Positions 35,166-44,694 of a stretch of DNA of 64,000 nt are shown here, piece after piece (the stretch's first letter is position 1; every line of letters starts with the position of its first letter). Position numbers and translations under genes: made by a program. The DNA is taken from assembly GCA_003194445.1 (NCBI GenBank), contig PQXF01000006.1:30423-94422 (forward strand). The letters are read 5' to 3'. The notes below the pieces were generated by a model. That model ran no database searches, was not told the origin of the DNA, and saw nothing but the letters and a program-made list of their open reading frames with translations. Source of the stretch: Candidatus Methanogaster sp. (GTDB lineage Archaea; Halobacteriota; Methanosarcinia; Methanosarcinales; Methanogasteraceae).

Positions 35166-35528
35166 TCAGTTAAGCACTTTGTTTATCTCTTCCAAGACCT
35201 TTAGTGCTTGAAACGGCTTTATGATGTAACCACTGGCGCCTGCTTTCATCGCATCCATGACTATAGACTGCTGCCCGACAGCAGTGCACATTATAATCTT
35301 TGCACCCGGATCAAGCATCATTATGTTCTTTGTCGCCTCAACACCGTCTTTATCAGGCATTACGACATCCATCGTCACCAATTCAGGCTTTAGCTGCGCA
35401 TACTGCTCTACCGCATCATTTCCATCACAGGCTTCGCCCGCGACAAAGTACCCATTCGACATTATGATCTTCTTTAGAAGCATTCTCATGAATTCCGCAT
35501 CATCAACGATCAATACTCCCTTTCCCAT
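35166..35528 (-). CDS. cheY: CheY response regulator
   Basis: Single receiver domain that carries the signal from CheA to the motor via CheF. IVDDAEFMRMLL (acidic pocket), phospho-Asp 54 in VTMDVVMPDKDG, Thr 82 in MCTAVG and Lys 104 in YIIKPF are all present. 120 aa. GGAGG precedes the ATG. Intact, 7 bases before cheB. Confidence 0.96.
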   Translation of the reverse strand: MGKGVLIVDDAEFMRMLLKKIIMSNGYFVAGEACDGNDAVEQYAQLKPELVTMDVVMPDKDGVEATKNIMMLDPGAKIIMCTAVGQQSIVMDAMKAGASGYIIKPFQALKVLEEINKVLN

Positions 35529-35563
35529 TCTAATCTCCTCCTTTCAGTGTGTTCTACACTCGT

Positions 35564-36430
35564 TCAACCACCGAATCTCCTGTCCTTGGATAGATCGGTT
35601 ACGTACTTCATTCCTTCTGTCGTCAGTTCCAGCTCTCTTCGCACACGTACGACCTTTGCCAGTTTCGATTGTATCAGATGGTCGAAGTATCCGTCCAGTT
35701 CATCAGCCCCGCACTCAAGCATCTCCTCCATTATGGTCGAATCGACACCGCCTGTATAGAGGAGCATCACGATCTGATCTTCAGTATCTGACAGATTCGT
35801 CTCTGTTTCGTACTTGGCAAGTATGGTAGAGAGGTATCCGGTCACCATATTCATCGTATCCGCAGGACATGCAATCAAGCTTGATAATGCCTCACCAGCA
35901 TCATAATGGTTGATGGATACGGCACTATCGTCCTCACTCAATTTAGTCTCCTTCCGTTCGAAGGATATGATCTTTTCAAAGGGGATGCGCGTGTGGCTAT
36001 CCCTACCCACGAGCCAGACCGACTTGCCTGCTATCGCAAGCAAGCCCTTAGTCCACCTCTTCTCTGTGAGTAGTACCCCCCCTTTGCTTGCTGGTGAGAT
36101 GTAATACATCTTGAACCAATCCGGTCGAGGGGCTCTGACGATACTCATCTCAACCATATCCAGCACATTTGCCGGAGCTGCAATCTTACTCATCACTACC
36201 GCATTCCCTTCGTAGTGGTCGATTTGCAAGATCCCTTTCTTGCGTTCAATGTCCGATATGGCTCTCATGGAGATGTGTATGTTGTTCTGTCCGTGGACCA
36301 GCCACAGATTCATGTTTGTCAGCACAAGCGTGCCAGTCACCCATCTCCGGTCCTTGTACATCGCACCGCCGCTTCCGGCAGGTGAGATGAACCGCACATC
36401 GAGATTGGCTATATTCATCTCTTCCATCAT
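35564..36430 (-). CDS. cheF: CheF, archaeal chemotaxis-archaellum adaptor
   Basis: Archaea-specific protein that links CheY to the archaellum motor. Two tandem copies of the family's beta-rich domain are visible: RFISPAGSGGAMYKDRRWVTGTL with NLWLVHGQNNIHISM, and YYISPASKGGVLLTEKRWTKGLL with SVWLVGRDSHTRIPF. A C-terminal winged-helix-like part follows (QIVMLLYTGGVDSTIMEEML). 288 aa from ATG 36430, preceded by GAGGTG. In the known system CheF binds CheY, CheC and CheD. Confidence 0.9.
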   Translation of the reverse strand: MMEEMNIANLDVRFISPAGSGGAMYKDRRWVTGTLVLTNMNLWLVHGQNNIHISMRAISDIERKKGILQIDHYEGNAVVMSKIAAPANVLDMVEMSIVRAPRPDWFKMYYISPASKGGVLLTEKRWTKGLLAIAGKSVWLVGRDSHTRIPFEKIISFERKETKLSEDDSAVSINHYDAGEALSSLIACPADTMNMVTGYLSTILAKYETETNLSDTEDQIVMLLYTGGVDSTIMEEMLECGADELDGYFDHLIQSKLAKVVRVRRELELTTEGMKYVTDLSKDRRFGG

Positions 36431-36438
36431 ACACACCT

Positions 36439-36454
36439 CATGATAATTATCATG
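36439..36454. promoter_or_regulatory. 16 bp perfect palindrome before cheF
   Basis: CATGATAATTATCATG, overlapping the ATGAGGT that serves as the cheF ribosome-binding site. A similar ATGATAAT/ATGAGGT arrangement occurs before the archaellins and before the surface-protein operon. Possible operator; function inferred from symmetry and recurrence. Confidence 0.5.
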
Positions 36455-36508
36455 TATTATCTTACTTAAACCTTTCGGACTTATGCGCTCTTGATATCTC
36501 CTGTGATA

Positions 36509-36988
36509 TCACCCCATCCTGAGCATCTCTTCCTCAGCCAGTATCTTCCCGAGATCTATCAGGATTAAAAGGCGGTTCTCCAACTTACCAACGCCTTTTA
36601 AGTAATGCGTATCGATCTTGCTTGCTATTATAGGTGGCACCGGTTCAATATCCTTCGTAGGCAGACGTATTACCTCTGATACCGAGTCAACCATCATGCC
36701 AACGATATTATCCTTCAGTTCCACGATGATGATACGCTCCTCCTGATCCCTGTCGGTGTGGTCAAGACCGAATCGTTTTTTAAGATCGACGATAGTGGTG
36801 ATCTGTCCCCTGAGATTGATCACACCCTTCACATAAGCAGATGCGTTTGGGATGTGCGCAATCTCTCCGGTCCTGATGATCTCACGCACCTGTGAGATAT
36901 CCACACCGAACTCCTCCTCGCCAAGCTCAAATACAACCAGTTGTTGCTCCTGCTCTATTGCGTCATGACGTTTTGAGTCTTCTGTCAT
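36509..36988 (-). CDS. cheW: CheW coupling protein
   Basis: Scaffold joining receptors to CheA. The CheW fold is shown by QLVVFELGEEEFGVDISQVREII, GVINLRGQITTIVDLKKRFG and IVGMMVDSVSEVIRL. 159 aa, normal. Starts one base after the MCP stop, so the two are co-translated. Confidence 0.95.
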   Translation of the reverse strand: MTEDSKRHDAIEQEQQLVVFELGEEEFGVDISQVREIIRTGEIAHIPNASAYVKGVINLRGQITTIVDLKKRFGLDHTDRDQEERIIIVELKDNIVGMMVDSVSEVIRLPTKDIEPVPPIIASKIDTHYLKGVGKLENRLLILIDLGKILAEEEMLRMG

Positions 36989-36989
36989 C

Positions 36990-39092
36990 TCAGAATTCTC
37001 CCTCTTTCACTTTGAACCGGTCCAGCAGTTCCATCGCAGCCTGTGCCTGCTCTGATAGATGCTGGGATCCGGCGCTTAACTCTTCGATAGCTGCCAGCTG
37101 TTCTTCGACAGCAGAGGATATCTCTTCCGATGCGGATGCCGCTTCCTCGGATGTGCTTGTCATCTCGTCCGCACCCTTAGCCGCTTTCCCGATGCTTGCA
37201 GATCCCTGCTTTGATCCGGCAGCAACCTCCTGTACCCTGCTAGTAATCTCGGCCATCATCTCCACAGCTTCTGCTGCGCCATCGACAGCTTCTCTGATAG
37301 TTTCTGTCACTTCGACCGATTTATCTGCCATACCATGAGAAGAGTTCACAACGTCCGCCATCTCCTTCTGTATATCCTTTGCAAGGATTGCGATATCGTC
37401 AGTCGACTTTCTCGACTCCTCGGCAAGCTTTCGAACCTCCTCGGCAACGACAGCAAATCCCCTGCCGTACTCTCCGGCACGGGCTGCTTCTATCGCAGCA
37501 TTCAACGCGAGCAGATTCGTCTGGTCTGCAATATCCTTGATCACATCAGTCACATCACCGATCTTCTGGACAGCATCATTCAGACCACCGACCACTTGTG
37601 ACGACTCAGTTATCGCATCCCGAATCTCATCCACGCTATTTCTCGCGCTTCCGGATACCTCGCCGACATGCTGCACCGTTTCAACGCCACGCTCCAGAAG
37701 CTTGCTCGATTCTTCAATGGTCAAGTCCATCTCCTGGAACATAGCCGCGGTATCTTTCAGCTCCTCGACAGCATTATTTACAACTTCAGTAAGATTCTGT
37801 GCTCCTTGCGCGATCTCCTGCGATGCTGAGCCTATCTGCTCCATGCCAGAGTTCATCTCCTCGGTGGATGCTGCTGATTCCTCTGATACGGCTGCCACCG
37901 CCTGGACTGCTTTCTGAAGACCTGATACCAAATCCGACAGATCCATATTAGCCTGATCGAGGTTATCCCTGATCATGCTAAAGTCCCCCGGAGTCTCGGC
38001 TTTGAAGACCGCGGTCATATCCCCCTCTGCCATCATCCCGGTCACTCTACCGACGTCTTTGATGATCTCCTGTAGACCATCTCCGAACTTATTTAAGGTT
38101 TCTGTCATCTCAAGAAGTTCGCCTGATGCTTTTGTTGTCTCTGCTCTGGTAGCAAGTTTTCCGCTTGCAAAATCATCGACGACCCGCACCACCTCACCAA
38201 CAGGTCCTGTGATCGACCTGGTGACAAAAGTCGCAACCCCAATACCTATAACAATCGCCACAATGATAAACACTACCACATACATGGCAGCTCTATCTGC
38301 TGCCGCTGACGACGCTGCCTCTGCATTGACAAGCAGTGTGGTTGCCGCTGCATCGACCGTGCGCCCTGACTGCACGAGCGGACCTTCTGTGGAAGTATAC
38401 TCGGTAAAGTCGTGAACCGTGCCAACATAATCGGAAAACGACTTCTGATACGTATCTGCCGCATTTCTGATCGCACTCTTCTCAGATCCTGTGATCTCTG
38501 CTGCATTGGCGTCTGCCTTCAGCCGGTTCACCTCTGTGGATACATCTGCCGCGTATCTGTCATCCTCCCTTGCTACGAAATTCTTCTCAGCCCGCCTGGC
38601 TGCCAGCAACTGGGTGATCATTGCATCCTCGGTTACCTGATCGGCTGAACTGTCCTTTATCGCAGTCTCTACATTCCGTGCATCATCTTCGCAGGCAGAT
38701 AGTTGCCTTGCTTTGGCAGCCGTAAGCGTCTGAAGATCAACAAAAGCCCGATCATACGTAGGGATTGTTCTCTTCGCATCCGCCAATGCGACTTTGTTCG
38801 CAGCGATTGTCACCATCGGCTCAAGCTCGGTTATCAGACGCTTCACCTTCGTCACTGCTTCATTGGTCTTATCGATGCTTGTCTGGTCGCCTCGCAGTAT
38901 GTAGTTCTTCTCCTGCTGCCTGACATCCTTCATCACCGCCTTTAAGTCTGCCGATTTCCCCATCACCACGCTCTGATCCTGCATGGTACCTATCTGAAGA
39001 TGTGAAACGATCCCCAGTGCTGCCGTCAGTATCAGCACAACGCCGAACCCGGCAAAGAGTTTCGGTCCGATCTTCATGTTTCCCAACTTCAT
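36990..39092 (-). CDS. methyl-accepting chemotaxis protein
   Basis: Transmembrane receptor. TM1 at about 12-32, an all-helical sensor domain of ~240 residues outside the membrane (HBM/four-helix-bundle type, [12 protein letters not shown]), TM2 at about 271-292, HAMP to ~345, then a long signalling coiled coil whose hairpin tip [20 protein letters not shown] is near residue 540. The glutamate-rich flanks ([24 protein letters not shown]) look like methylation helices, yet CheR, CheB and CheD are damaged here. 700 aa. First gene of the che operon, with a TATA-like element about 100 bases upstream. Confidence 0.95.
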   Translation of the reverse strand: MKLGNMKIGPKLFAGFGVVLILTAALGIVSHLQIGTMQDQSVVMGKSADLKAVMKDVRQQEKNYILRGDQTSIDKTNEAVTKVKRLITELEPMVTIAANKVALADAKRTIPTYDRAFVDLQTLTAAKARQLSACEDDARNVETAIKDSSADQVTEDAMITQLLAARRAEKNFVAREDDRYAADVSTEVNRLKADANAAEITGSEKSAIRNAADTYQKSFSDYVGTVHDFTEYTSTEGPLVQSGRTVDAAATTLLVNAEAASSAAADRAAMYVVVFIIVAIVIGIGVATFVTRSITGPVGEVVRVVDDFASGKLATRAETTKASGELLEMTETLNKFGDGLQEIIKDVGRVTGMMAEGDMTAVFKAETPGDFSMIRDNLDQANMDLSDLVSGLQKAVQAVAAVSEESAASTEEMNSGMEQIGSASQEIAQGAQNLTEVVNNAVEELKDTAAMFQEMDLTIEESSKLLERGVETVQHVGEVSGSARNSVDEIRDAITESSQVVGGLNDAVQKIGDVTDVIKDIADQTNLLALNAAIEAARAGEYGRGFAVVAEEVRKLAEESRKSTDDIAILAKDIQKEMADVVNSSHGMADKSVEVTETIREAVDGAAEAVEMMAEITSRVQEVAAGSKQGSASIGKAAKGADEMTSTSEEAASASEEISSAVEEQLAAIEELSAGSQHLSEQAQAAMELLDRFKVKEGEF

Positions 39093-39186
39093 CTCTTCTA
39101 ATCTCTCCTTGGTTTGTTCTGTTTGTTGTTTATTACCGGACGTGCCGGTGCTGATGCCCCGATACTACCGCGATAATTTTAAATGA

Positions 39187-39203
39187 TTCTATATTTATAT
39201 TTT
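39187..39203 (-). promoter_or_regulatory. TATA-like promoter of the MCP-che operon
   Basis: AAATATAAATATAG on the minus strand, about 100 bases before the MCP start. The implied ~70-base leader contains an ACCGG/CCGGT hairpin. Confidence 0.5.
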
Positions 39204-39209
39204 GTAGAG

Positions 39210-39668
39210 TTATTTTTTACCCCTCTTAAGCTCCGCCACAGTACGCCTCAGCTCAGCTACCAGCTCGTCCACCGTAGCCACCTCGAGATACTCCAGTATC
39301 TCATGATCTTCGGAATCATCAAGCTCATCGTCCATCTTTAGCTCTGTTAACAGCGTATCCTCTGTGGTATCTACCCCGCCTTGCCCGAATGCCTGCAGAT
39401 CGGTCTTATCATCATCCTGCTGAATCCATTCATCAGACTCTTCGCCTTCTCCGCCTTTAGCGGAATCGGAGGAGTCATCTTCAAAAGATGGTTCCTCATT
39501 ATCCACGTCATCTATCGTCTGCACCCATCCACCAGCAGATTCTGACTCCGGCTCTTCATCAGGCACCTCTTCATCAGATAATAGGTCTTCGATCTCCAGC
39601 TCAATGCCCAGCTCATCTTCCCCTTTCATCTTCCGGACCAGTTTTTCAGTTATCTCCCCTATATTCAT
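39210..39668 (-). CDS. acidic protein at the end of the archaellum operon
   Basis: 152 aa, highly acidic through the middle (DEEVPDEEPESES and similar), with a predicted helical N-terminus (MNIGEITEKLVRKMK) and a C-terminal helix (VATVDELVAELRRTVAELKR). No membrane segment. It follows flaJ by 11 bases with a GAGGTG site, so belongs to the archaellum operon. It could be an unrecognised motor accessory or switch adaptor in the role of FlaC/FlaE, but there is no sequence match to say so. Confidence 0.6.
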   Translation of the reverse strand: MNIGEITEKLVRKMKGEDELGIELEIEDLLSDEEVPDEEPESESAGGWVQTIDDVDNEEPSFEDDSSDSAKGGEGEESDEWIQQDDDKTDLQAFGQGGVDTTEDTLLTELKMDDELDDSEDHEILEYLEVATVDELVAELRRTVAELKRGKK

Positions 39669-39679
39669 ATCATCACCTC

Positions 39680-41158
39680 TTACACGTTAATCGCAAACAT
39701 CGTAGATACAAGAACCGGTACGACCAGCATAACCAGACCCGATATAGCAGTTATCATCGCGCCATAGAAGAATACCTTACACTTTGAACCGCCATCTGCC
39801 ACCGTCAATGCAGCGGTGTCTGCAATCGTCAGTATCAAGACGGATGCTATCGTAAACTGGTACAGGAATATAAGCTCGGCAGGACTTGTACTTCCGAAAC
39901 TGCCAGCAAGCCCTGCCATATCCGCCACGCCCCCCTCCACACCCTCAGCTAAGCCCGACGATTCGAACATCTCCGTAAGCGCATTATTAAATGCGACTAT
40001 GATCTCGATGATGAATATGAGAAGAGCTGACATTGCTAAGTGAAGCAGCATAACCAGCCCTGCAAAGTTGGCACTGACAGGTTTTCGCTTCATCCTTAAG
40101 AGAACGATTGCAAGGCTTGACGAAGAGACGATCCTTCCGATCTCCGCAGGATCTCCACCAAGCTTTATAGCATCGTTAAATATCCTCGTGCACCGGTTCA
40201 TCAGCTCGGATCCACTGTCCTTGATGAACCGCTCCCAGCAGAGACTCGGGCTGAGTTCAAGCGATAGGCTTTTATGTAGTGTATCGACCAGTGGTTCAAG
40301 GGATCCGACTGTTTCACGGTCTAAGTGGTTCATCGCAATATTCGGGTTGGTGCCCATCGTTCCTGCAAGTGAACCAAGCGTCTTTATAAACGCGGGAAAG
40401 TCAAAATCCCTGTCAGTTATCTTGCCATCATCGATCACCGCCATAACTCCGATCGGAGCTACGAATGCTGCGGCAACGATCATAATATACCCGAGAGGTA
40501 TCTGTAACAGAAGGAGCCCGAGTGTCAATAGGAATCCAGCCGGAAGTAATGCCCTGCAGAGCAGTTTTATGATCTCTTGTTCTTTCGATCCGGTCTCAAG
40601 CGAATGCACTCTAAACTCGAATGGAGCCGCATCGCGTATGGTAAACACTCCTATCCCACAGATGACTACCATCACCAGGGAGATCACAAACGCAGTCTGG
40701 TGTATCTCCCCAAGCGGGTACAGCATCGTTGATAGCAGTATAACCATCACAATGAGCGTTGTTGAGATAAGGAGCGCGGTATACCCATCCGTCCATTTCT
40801 TAAGTGCCTCGATGCTTCTTTCATAGTTATTAGAGTAGATACTTTCCGTCGTGCTCATCTCATTCTTTAGAAACTCCTTTTCAGGCTCTCCTGACGACAT
40901 GGCACTTGCCATTCTCCCAAAAAATTCCTTTAAGACCACAAATTTTGCTTTTTTTGAGATGAATTTGCACGCCCTTGAATATGCATAGCTCCACTTTGCA
41001 GCAAGCGTATATACCCGCTTGAAATATATCGACAGTTCATATTTCTGCTCGGATGTATGTTTGAATAGCTCATTCCTATCGATGTCTGCTGTGGCAATCG
41101 ATGCCATATATGTGAGCAGGAAGAGCAGATCATCCGCAACCCTCTTCTCCACACTCAT
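39680..41158 (-). CDS. flaJ: archaellum platform protein FlaJ/ArlJ
   Basis: Polytopic membrane platform of the archaellum motor, related to TadC/PilC. 492 aa, with two TadC-like cytoplasmic helical domains (first at residues 60-120 FKRVYTLAAKWSYAYSRA, second around FPAFIKTLGSLAGTMGTNPN) and hydrophobic clusters near 130-180, 205-245 and 360-490. ATGA overlap with flaI. Intact. Confidence 0.93.
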   Translation of the reverse strand: MSVEKRVADDLLFLLTYMASIATADIDRNELFKHTSEQKYELSIYFKRVYTLAAKWSYAYSRACKFISKKAKFVVLKEFFGRMASAMSSGEPEKEFLKNEMSTTESIYSNNYERSIEALKKWTDGYTALLISTTLIVMVILLSTMLYPLGEIHQTAFVISLVMVVICGIGVFTIRDAAPFEFRVHSLETGSKEQEIIKLLCRALLPAGFLLTLGLLLLQIPLGYIMIVAAAFVAPIGVMAVIDDGKITDRDFDFPAFIKTLGSLAGTMGTNPNIAMNHLDRETVGSLEPLVDTLHKSLSLELSPSLCWERFIKDSGSELMNRCTRIFNDAIKLGGDPAEIGRIVSSSSLAIVLLRMKRKPVSANFAGLVMLLHLAMSALLIFIIEIIVAFNNALTEMFESSGLAEGVEGGVADMAGLAGSFGSTSPAELIFLYQFTIASVLILTIADTAALTVADGGSKCKVFFYGAMITAISGLVMLVVPVLVSTMFAINV

Positions 41159-42909
41159 ACGAGCCCCTCCTCTTCCGCACGCCCCATCATAGCGAATAGC
41201 TCGTAGAATCCGAGTACCCCTGCATCATGTACCTTCCTTAAGACCTTCTCTCTTCGATCAAGCTCCTTATATATCCTTCTCCGCTTATTCTTCGGTAAGC
41301 CGCGCTTTGGAGCGATCTTGTTCTCAAGCAAGTACGAGTTGTTCTTTCCTGTAAATTTGAATACATCCTTTGAGGCATCCCATTGAAACGTCTCAATGAA
41401 TGAGAATGCCTGAGAAGATGGATCATATCCTATGATCTCGTTGATGCTTGTGATGCGCCTTGCCATCCCTTTACCCGGGACGTTCACAGCGTTCTGGATG
41501 ACAACAAGGTTTAAGTTGTCTATATAAGTCTTCGGAACATTTATGGGATCACCGGTCAGCCGCTGGATCAGCTTCTCAACAGATGCTGCGTGAAACGTAG
41601 CCATTGCAGGATGCCCTGTCTGCATCGCCTGAAAAGCGATGTTACCCTCAGCACCCCTGATCTCTCCGATTATTATCTCATTCGGACGCTGCCTCAAGGC
41701 AGCCTTCAGCAGATCAAACATCGTCACGTCCGAGCTTCCCCCGTCTCCGGATCCTCTTGTGACTTCTCTCAGCCAGTTCTTGTGAGGTACCTGTAATTCA
41801 GGTGTGTCTTCTATTGATATAACCTTTGCGTCTGCCTGTATACACGTTGTCATTGCATTAAGCGTCGTTGTCTTTCCTGATGCGGTTTCACCAACAACGA
41901 AACAGTTCATCCCCGCACCCAACAACATCCAGAGGTACGCAGCCATCTTGTAGTTGAGCGTCTGGAAGTCGATGATGTTTAAGAGGCTAAGCGGCGTCTC
42001 TGAAAACTTCCTTATCGTGAAATTGCTGCCCCGTTTCGATACATCCTCTCCGAACACGATGTTTATCCTTGATCCGTCGGGAAGCGCAGCATCGACGATC
42101 GGATCCCGGTATGTTATCGGCTTTCCTATCTTCTCTGACATCCGTATAACATAAGAATCGAGATCCGCTATACTCCCAAACGTTATCGATGTCTTTAATC
42201 CGGAAAAGATCTTGTGCTCCACAAATATCCGCCCCACACCACTGCAACTGATATCCTCGATATACGGATCCATCAACAGTGGCTGGAGGGGACCCATCCC
42301 GATCTTATCCTTGAATAGATAGTATTTAACCTTCTTAAATTCATCAGGGGTTACATGCACCTTCTTATTTTTGGTGGTACTGGCAAATCCGTGGATGCGA
42401 TCAAATATCTTCTTCTTAAGCCCTCCCTCTTCTCCCACATCCCTACCGTCTTCTATGATGCATACGTCATTCAGACCCTCTTCGAGCAAGGCTTTCTTAG
42501 AATCCATATCCTCTGTTGTAATCTCCAGAACGTCTACGATATCGACAAGTGCTTCTTCCACCTCTATGAGCAGTTCATCGACACTCGCGAACAGGGTTGG
42601 TTCGACAGGGATGTAGTAGTTCCGCACATCCTCTTTATCCGGATATATGTGGATGGATACTCCATCTCCGGCAGGATATATGATATTTGGCTTTGCTATC
42701 TTCTTCAGATCTCTTGAAAGCTCGGGGTAGAACTTTGGTACGCCTATCTCATCGAGTGGAAGCATGTGGATATAGTCAAGTACATGGTGGTTCTCCTCTG
42801 CATTTAAGAACTTCTTCGCATCCGGAGGCAACATGCGGTAGAGCCCGCACTGTCTCAGGTCGGCTCCATGTGCCTCGGAGACGTTCGGTTCAAAGGGCAG
42901 AGATTCCAT
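41155..42909 (-). CDS. flaI: archaellum motor ATPase FlaI/ArlI
   Basis: Hexameric secretion-superfamily ATPase that assembles and rotates the archaellum. Walker A VGETASGKTTTLNAM, Asp box SIEDTPELQVPHKNW, Walker B-like NEIIIGEIRGAEG and the His box TGHPAMATFHA are all present. A long N-terminal domain (about 200 aa) is typical. I start at ATG 42909, preceded by AAGGTGG, instead of GTG 42918. 584 aa. Confidence 0.96.
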   Translation of the reverse strand: MESLPFEPNVSEAHGADLRQCGLYRMLPPDAKKFLNAEENHHVLDYIHMLPLDEIGVPKFYPELSRDLKKIAKPNIIYPAGDGVSIHIYPDKEDVRNYYIPVEPTLFASVDELLIEVEEALVDIVDVLEITTEDMDSKKALLEEGLNDVCIIEDGRDVGEEGGLKKKIFDRIHGFASTTKNKKVHVTPDEFKKVKYYLFKDKIGMGPLQPLLMDPYIEDISCSGVGRIFVEHKIFSGLKTSITFGSIADLDSYVIRMSEKIGKPITYRDPIVDAALPDGSRINIVFGEDVSKRGSNFTIRKFSETPLSLLNIIDFQTLNYKMAAYLWMLLGAGMNCFVVGETASGKTTTLNAMTTCIQADAKVISIEDTPELQVPHKNWLREVTRGSGDGGSSDVTMFDLLKAALRQRPNEIIIGEIRGAEGNIAFQAMQTGHPAMATFHAASVEKLIQRLTGDPINVPKTYIDNLNLVVIQNAVNVPGKGMARRITSINEIIGYDPSSQAFSFIETFQWDASKDVFKFTGKNNSYLLENKIAPKRGLPKNKRRRIYKELDRREKVLRKVHDAGVLGFYELFAMMGRAEEEGLV

Positions 42910-42923
42910 TTCAACCACCTTGC

Positions 42924-43670
42924 TTACGCCTTTGCCTTCGAGATCGGGATGATCCTCATACCAAAGCCAGGATCAACGTCGAAGCTGACGATGTTTCCTG
43001 TGCTCTTCTGTGCACCCCGTATCTTTGCAACCTCCAGCGACTTTATCATCTGATCGCCGGCTTCTTCTATCTTCAGGTGCAGGTGTGCGTCACAGATCGA
43101 CCTGATCCTGATCAGGAGATTCTCAGGAAATGCATAGCCATGTGCAGTCAGTAGAATCGTCTTTCCAAGATCGCACAACTTCTTGCATCCTGTGAAGAAA
43201 TTTAAGATGTCGTTATCATTCGAATGAAAGACAAAGACCGTGAGCGAATCGATGATGATAATCTCATTCTTGCATTGCTTCATGGATTTCAGCATGAACT
43301 CGAGCAGGTTACCACTCGCGTTTTCATCCCAGTCAACGCCCTGCACGTGGATCGGGAATATATTCAAACGCCCTATGATGAAATAATCGTCTACATCGAG
43401 TGATAGACTTGTCATCTGCTTAAGCAGGCTCTTGATAGTGTTTTCAGTCGTAAATATGGAGATGCGCCGTCCCTGATTCAAGCCCCCCCACATAATCTGC
43501 TGCACAAGGACCGACTTACCACTGTCGTTCTGTCCTTCGAAGAGGGATAATGAATCCATCGGGATTCCGCCACCCATCTTCTGATCGATCTCATAATTTC
43601 CCGAGGATACGACATCCGCAAGAAAGTCTTCTTCATCGTCTTCTTCATCGTCAAATTCTTCTTCAGCCAT
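42924..43670 (-). CDS. flaH: archaellum regulator FlaH/ArlH
   Basis: RecA/KaiC-like ATP-binding protein that binds FlaI at the motor base. Walker A GQNDSGKS at residues 46-53, Walker B EIIIIDSLTVF; FlaH proteins bind but barely hydrolyse ATP. The acidic N-terminus (EEEFDDEEDDEED) is longer than usual. ATG 43670 chosen over GTG 43679. 248 aa. Confidence 0.94.
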   Translation of the reverse strand: MAEEEFDDEEDDEEDFLADVVSSGNYEIDQKMGGGIPMDSLSLFEGQNDSGKSVLVQQIMWGGLNQGRRISIFTTENTIKSLLKQMTSLSLDVDDYFIIGRLNIFPIHVQGVDWDENASGNLLEFMLKSMKQCKNEIIIIDSLTVFVFHSNDNDILNFFTGCKKLCDLGKTILLTAHGYAFPENLLIRIRSICDAHLHLKIEEAGDQMIKSLEVAKIRGAQKSTGNIVSFDVDPGFGMRIIPISKAKA

Positions 43671-43675
43671 ATTGA

Positions 43676-44197
43676 TCACCCACTAAAATATTTTGATGTG
43701 CTAACTCCGTTCGGAGTCGTTATCTGAAGCCAGTTATTCACACTGTCTACCTTCACCGGAGATCCACTCACTTTAATCCGGATGGTCATCTCTTCATCCG
43801 GATCGAATATACCCGGATTGATGTTATCAGGTGATATTCCTGTTATCGTCCATTCATTATCGTCCGGCGTTGTTTCCTCTGTGTATGAGATCCGGACGAT
43901 CTTCAGTGTCCCCCCACCGATAGGCGTATAGTAATGCAGGATCGCATCCATCTGTGAGAATTCCCGTATCTTCTCATGACCCGTATTTGCGAGTGTTACA
44001 TCGATGGTAGACCCATCAGCCGTGATATTACCGATCTCTATCTCGGTCTTCAACTGCTTATTCTCCGTATCCTGCACTTCCTTCATAGAGCTTGTTAATG
44101 TATTGGTCATATATAACCCCCCTGTTATAACAACGTTGGCTGCTATCAGGATTGCTGCAACCGCTACCACCGCCGCAATGATTGATCCAGCCCCCAT
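43676..44197 (-). CDS. flaF: archaellum stator protein FlaF/ArlF-like
   Basis: N-terminal pilin-like transmembrane helix (MGAGSIIAAVVAVAAILIAANVV) and a beta-sandwich outside the membrane; FlaF anchors the motor to the S-layer. ADGSTIDVTLANTGHEKI matches the FlaF pattern of a strand followed by LxNTG. By gene order (next to flaH) it could instead be called FlaG, but content favours FlaF. 173 aa from ATG 44197. Confidence 0.72.
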   Translation of the reverse strand: MGAGSIIAAVVAVAAILIAANVVITGGLYMTNTLTSSMKEVQDTENKQLKTEIEIGNITADGSTIDVTLANTGHEKIREFSQMDAILHYYTPIGGGTLKIVRISYTEETTPDDNEWTITGISPDNINPGIFDPDEEMTIRIKVSGSPVKVDSVNNWLQITTPNGVSTSKYFSG

Positions 44198-44202
44198 TTC
44201 GA

Positions 44203-44694
44203 TCACACCGTGAAATAGTCCTCATCCGAGATACCATTATACATTATTAACTTTACGAAGTACTCCGTACCCGATATAACCGGATCAGCAGTCGTATTCG
44301 CCGTGACCTTGATCGTCTCTCCCTGCCCCCACTTATCCCCGCCGTTTTCGAGTGTATAGTTCCAACCTGGTGAGATTGATCCGGACGCATTATACTCAAG
44401 CCTCATGAAATCTCCTTCCGGTCCGAAGAAGAGGTCTGAGTTAGCGATCATATTCTGAGGGATACGATTATTTCCCACGTTCTTGACCCAGATGTAGACG
44501 ATGTTTCCGGATGAAGAGTCTGTCTCGTGTATGATCGTTATGTCGGTCTTCATCCTATCATTGATCGCGTCTGTTGAAGCTATGAGCGGATCCTGTGTCC
44601 TTGCAATCGCCGGAAATGCCGAAGTGACGAATGTTGCAGCACATATCACGGACGCTATCGTGATCATAGCAATACTGATCGTTTCTCCGCCCAT
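44203..44694 (-). CDS. flaG: archaellum stator protein FlaG/ArlG-like
   Basis: N-terminal pilin-like helix (ISIAMITIASVICAATFVTSA) followed by a beta-sandwich with MKTDITIIHETD and VYIWVKNVGNNRIP, the FlaG hallmark. FlaG forms a filament between FlaF and the machine in the periplasm-like space. Starts right after the FlaD/E stop. 163 aa. FlaG/FlaF assignment to each other is provisional. Confidence 0.72.
   Translation of the reverse strand: MGGETISIAMITIASVICAATFVTSAFPAIARTQDPLIASTDAINDRMKTDITIIHETDSSSGNIVYIWVKNVGNNRIPQNMIANSDLFFGPEGDFMRLEYNASGSISPGWNYTLENGGDKWGQGETIKVTANTTADPVISGTEYFVKLIMYNGISDEDYFTV

Noticed and set aside
40068-40826. 252 aa ORF antisense to flaJ
   Set aside because: Antisense shadow with no motif and no ribosome-binding site.
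42687-43154. 155 aa plus-strand ORF across flaI/flaH
   Set aside because: Shadow of two well-supported archaellum genes on the other strand; composition and lack of a start site argue against it.
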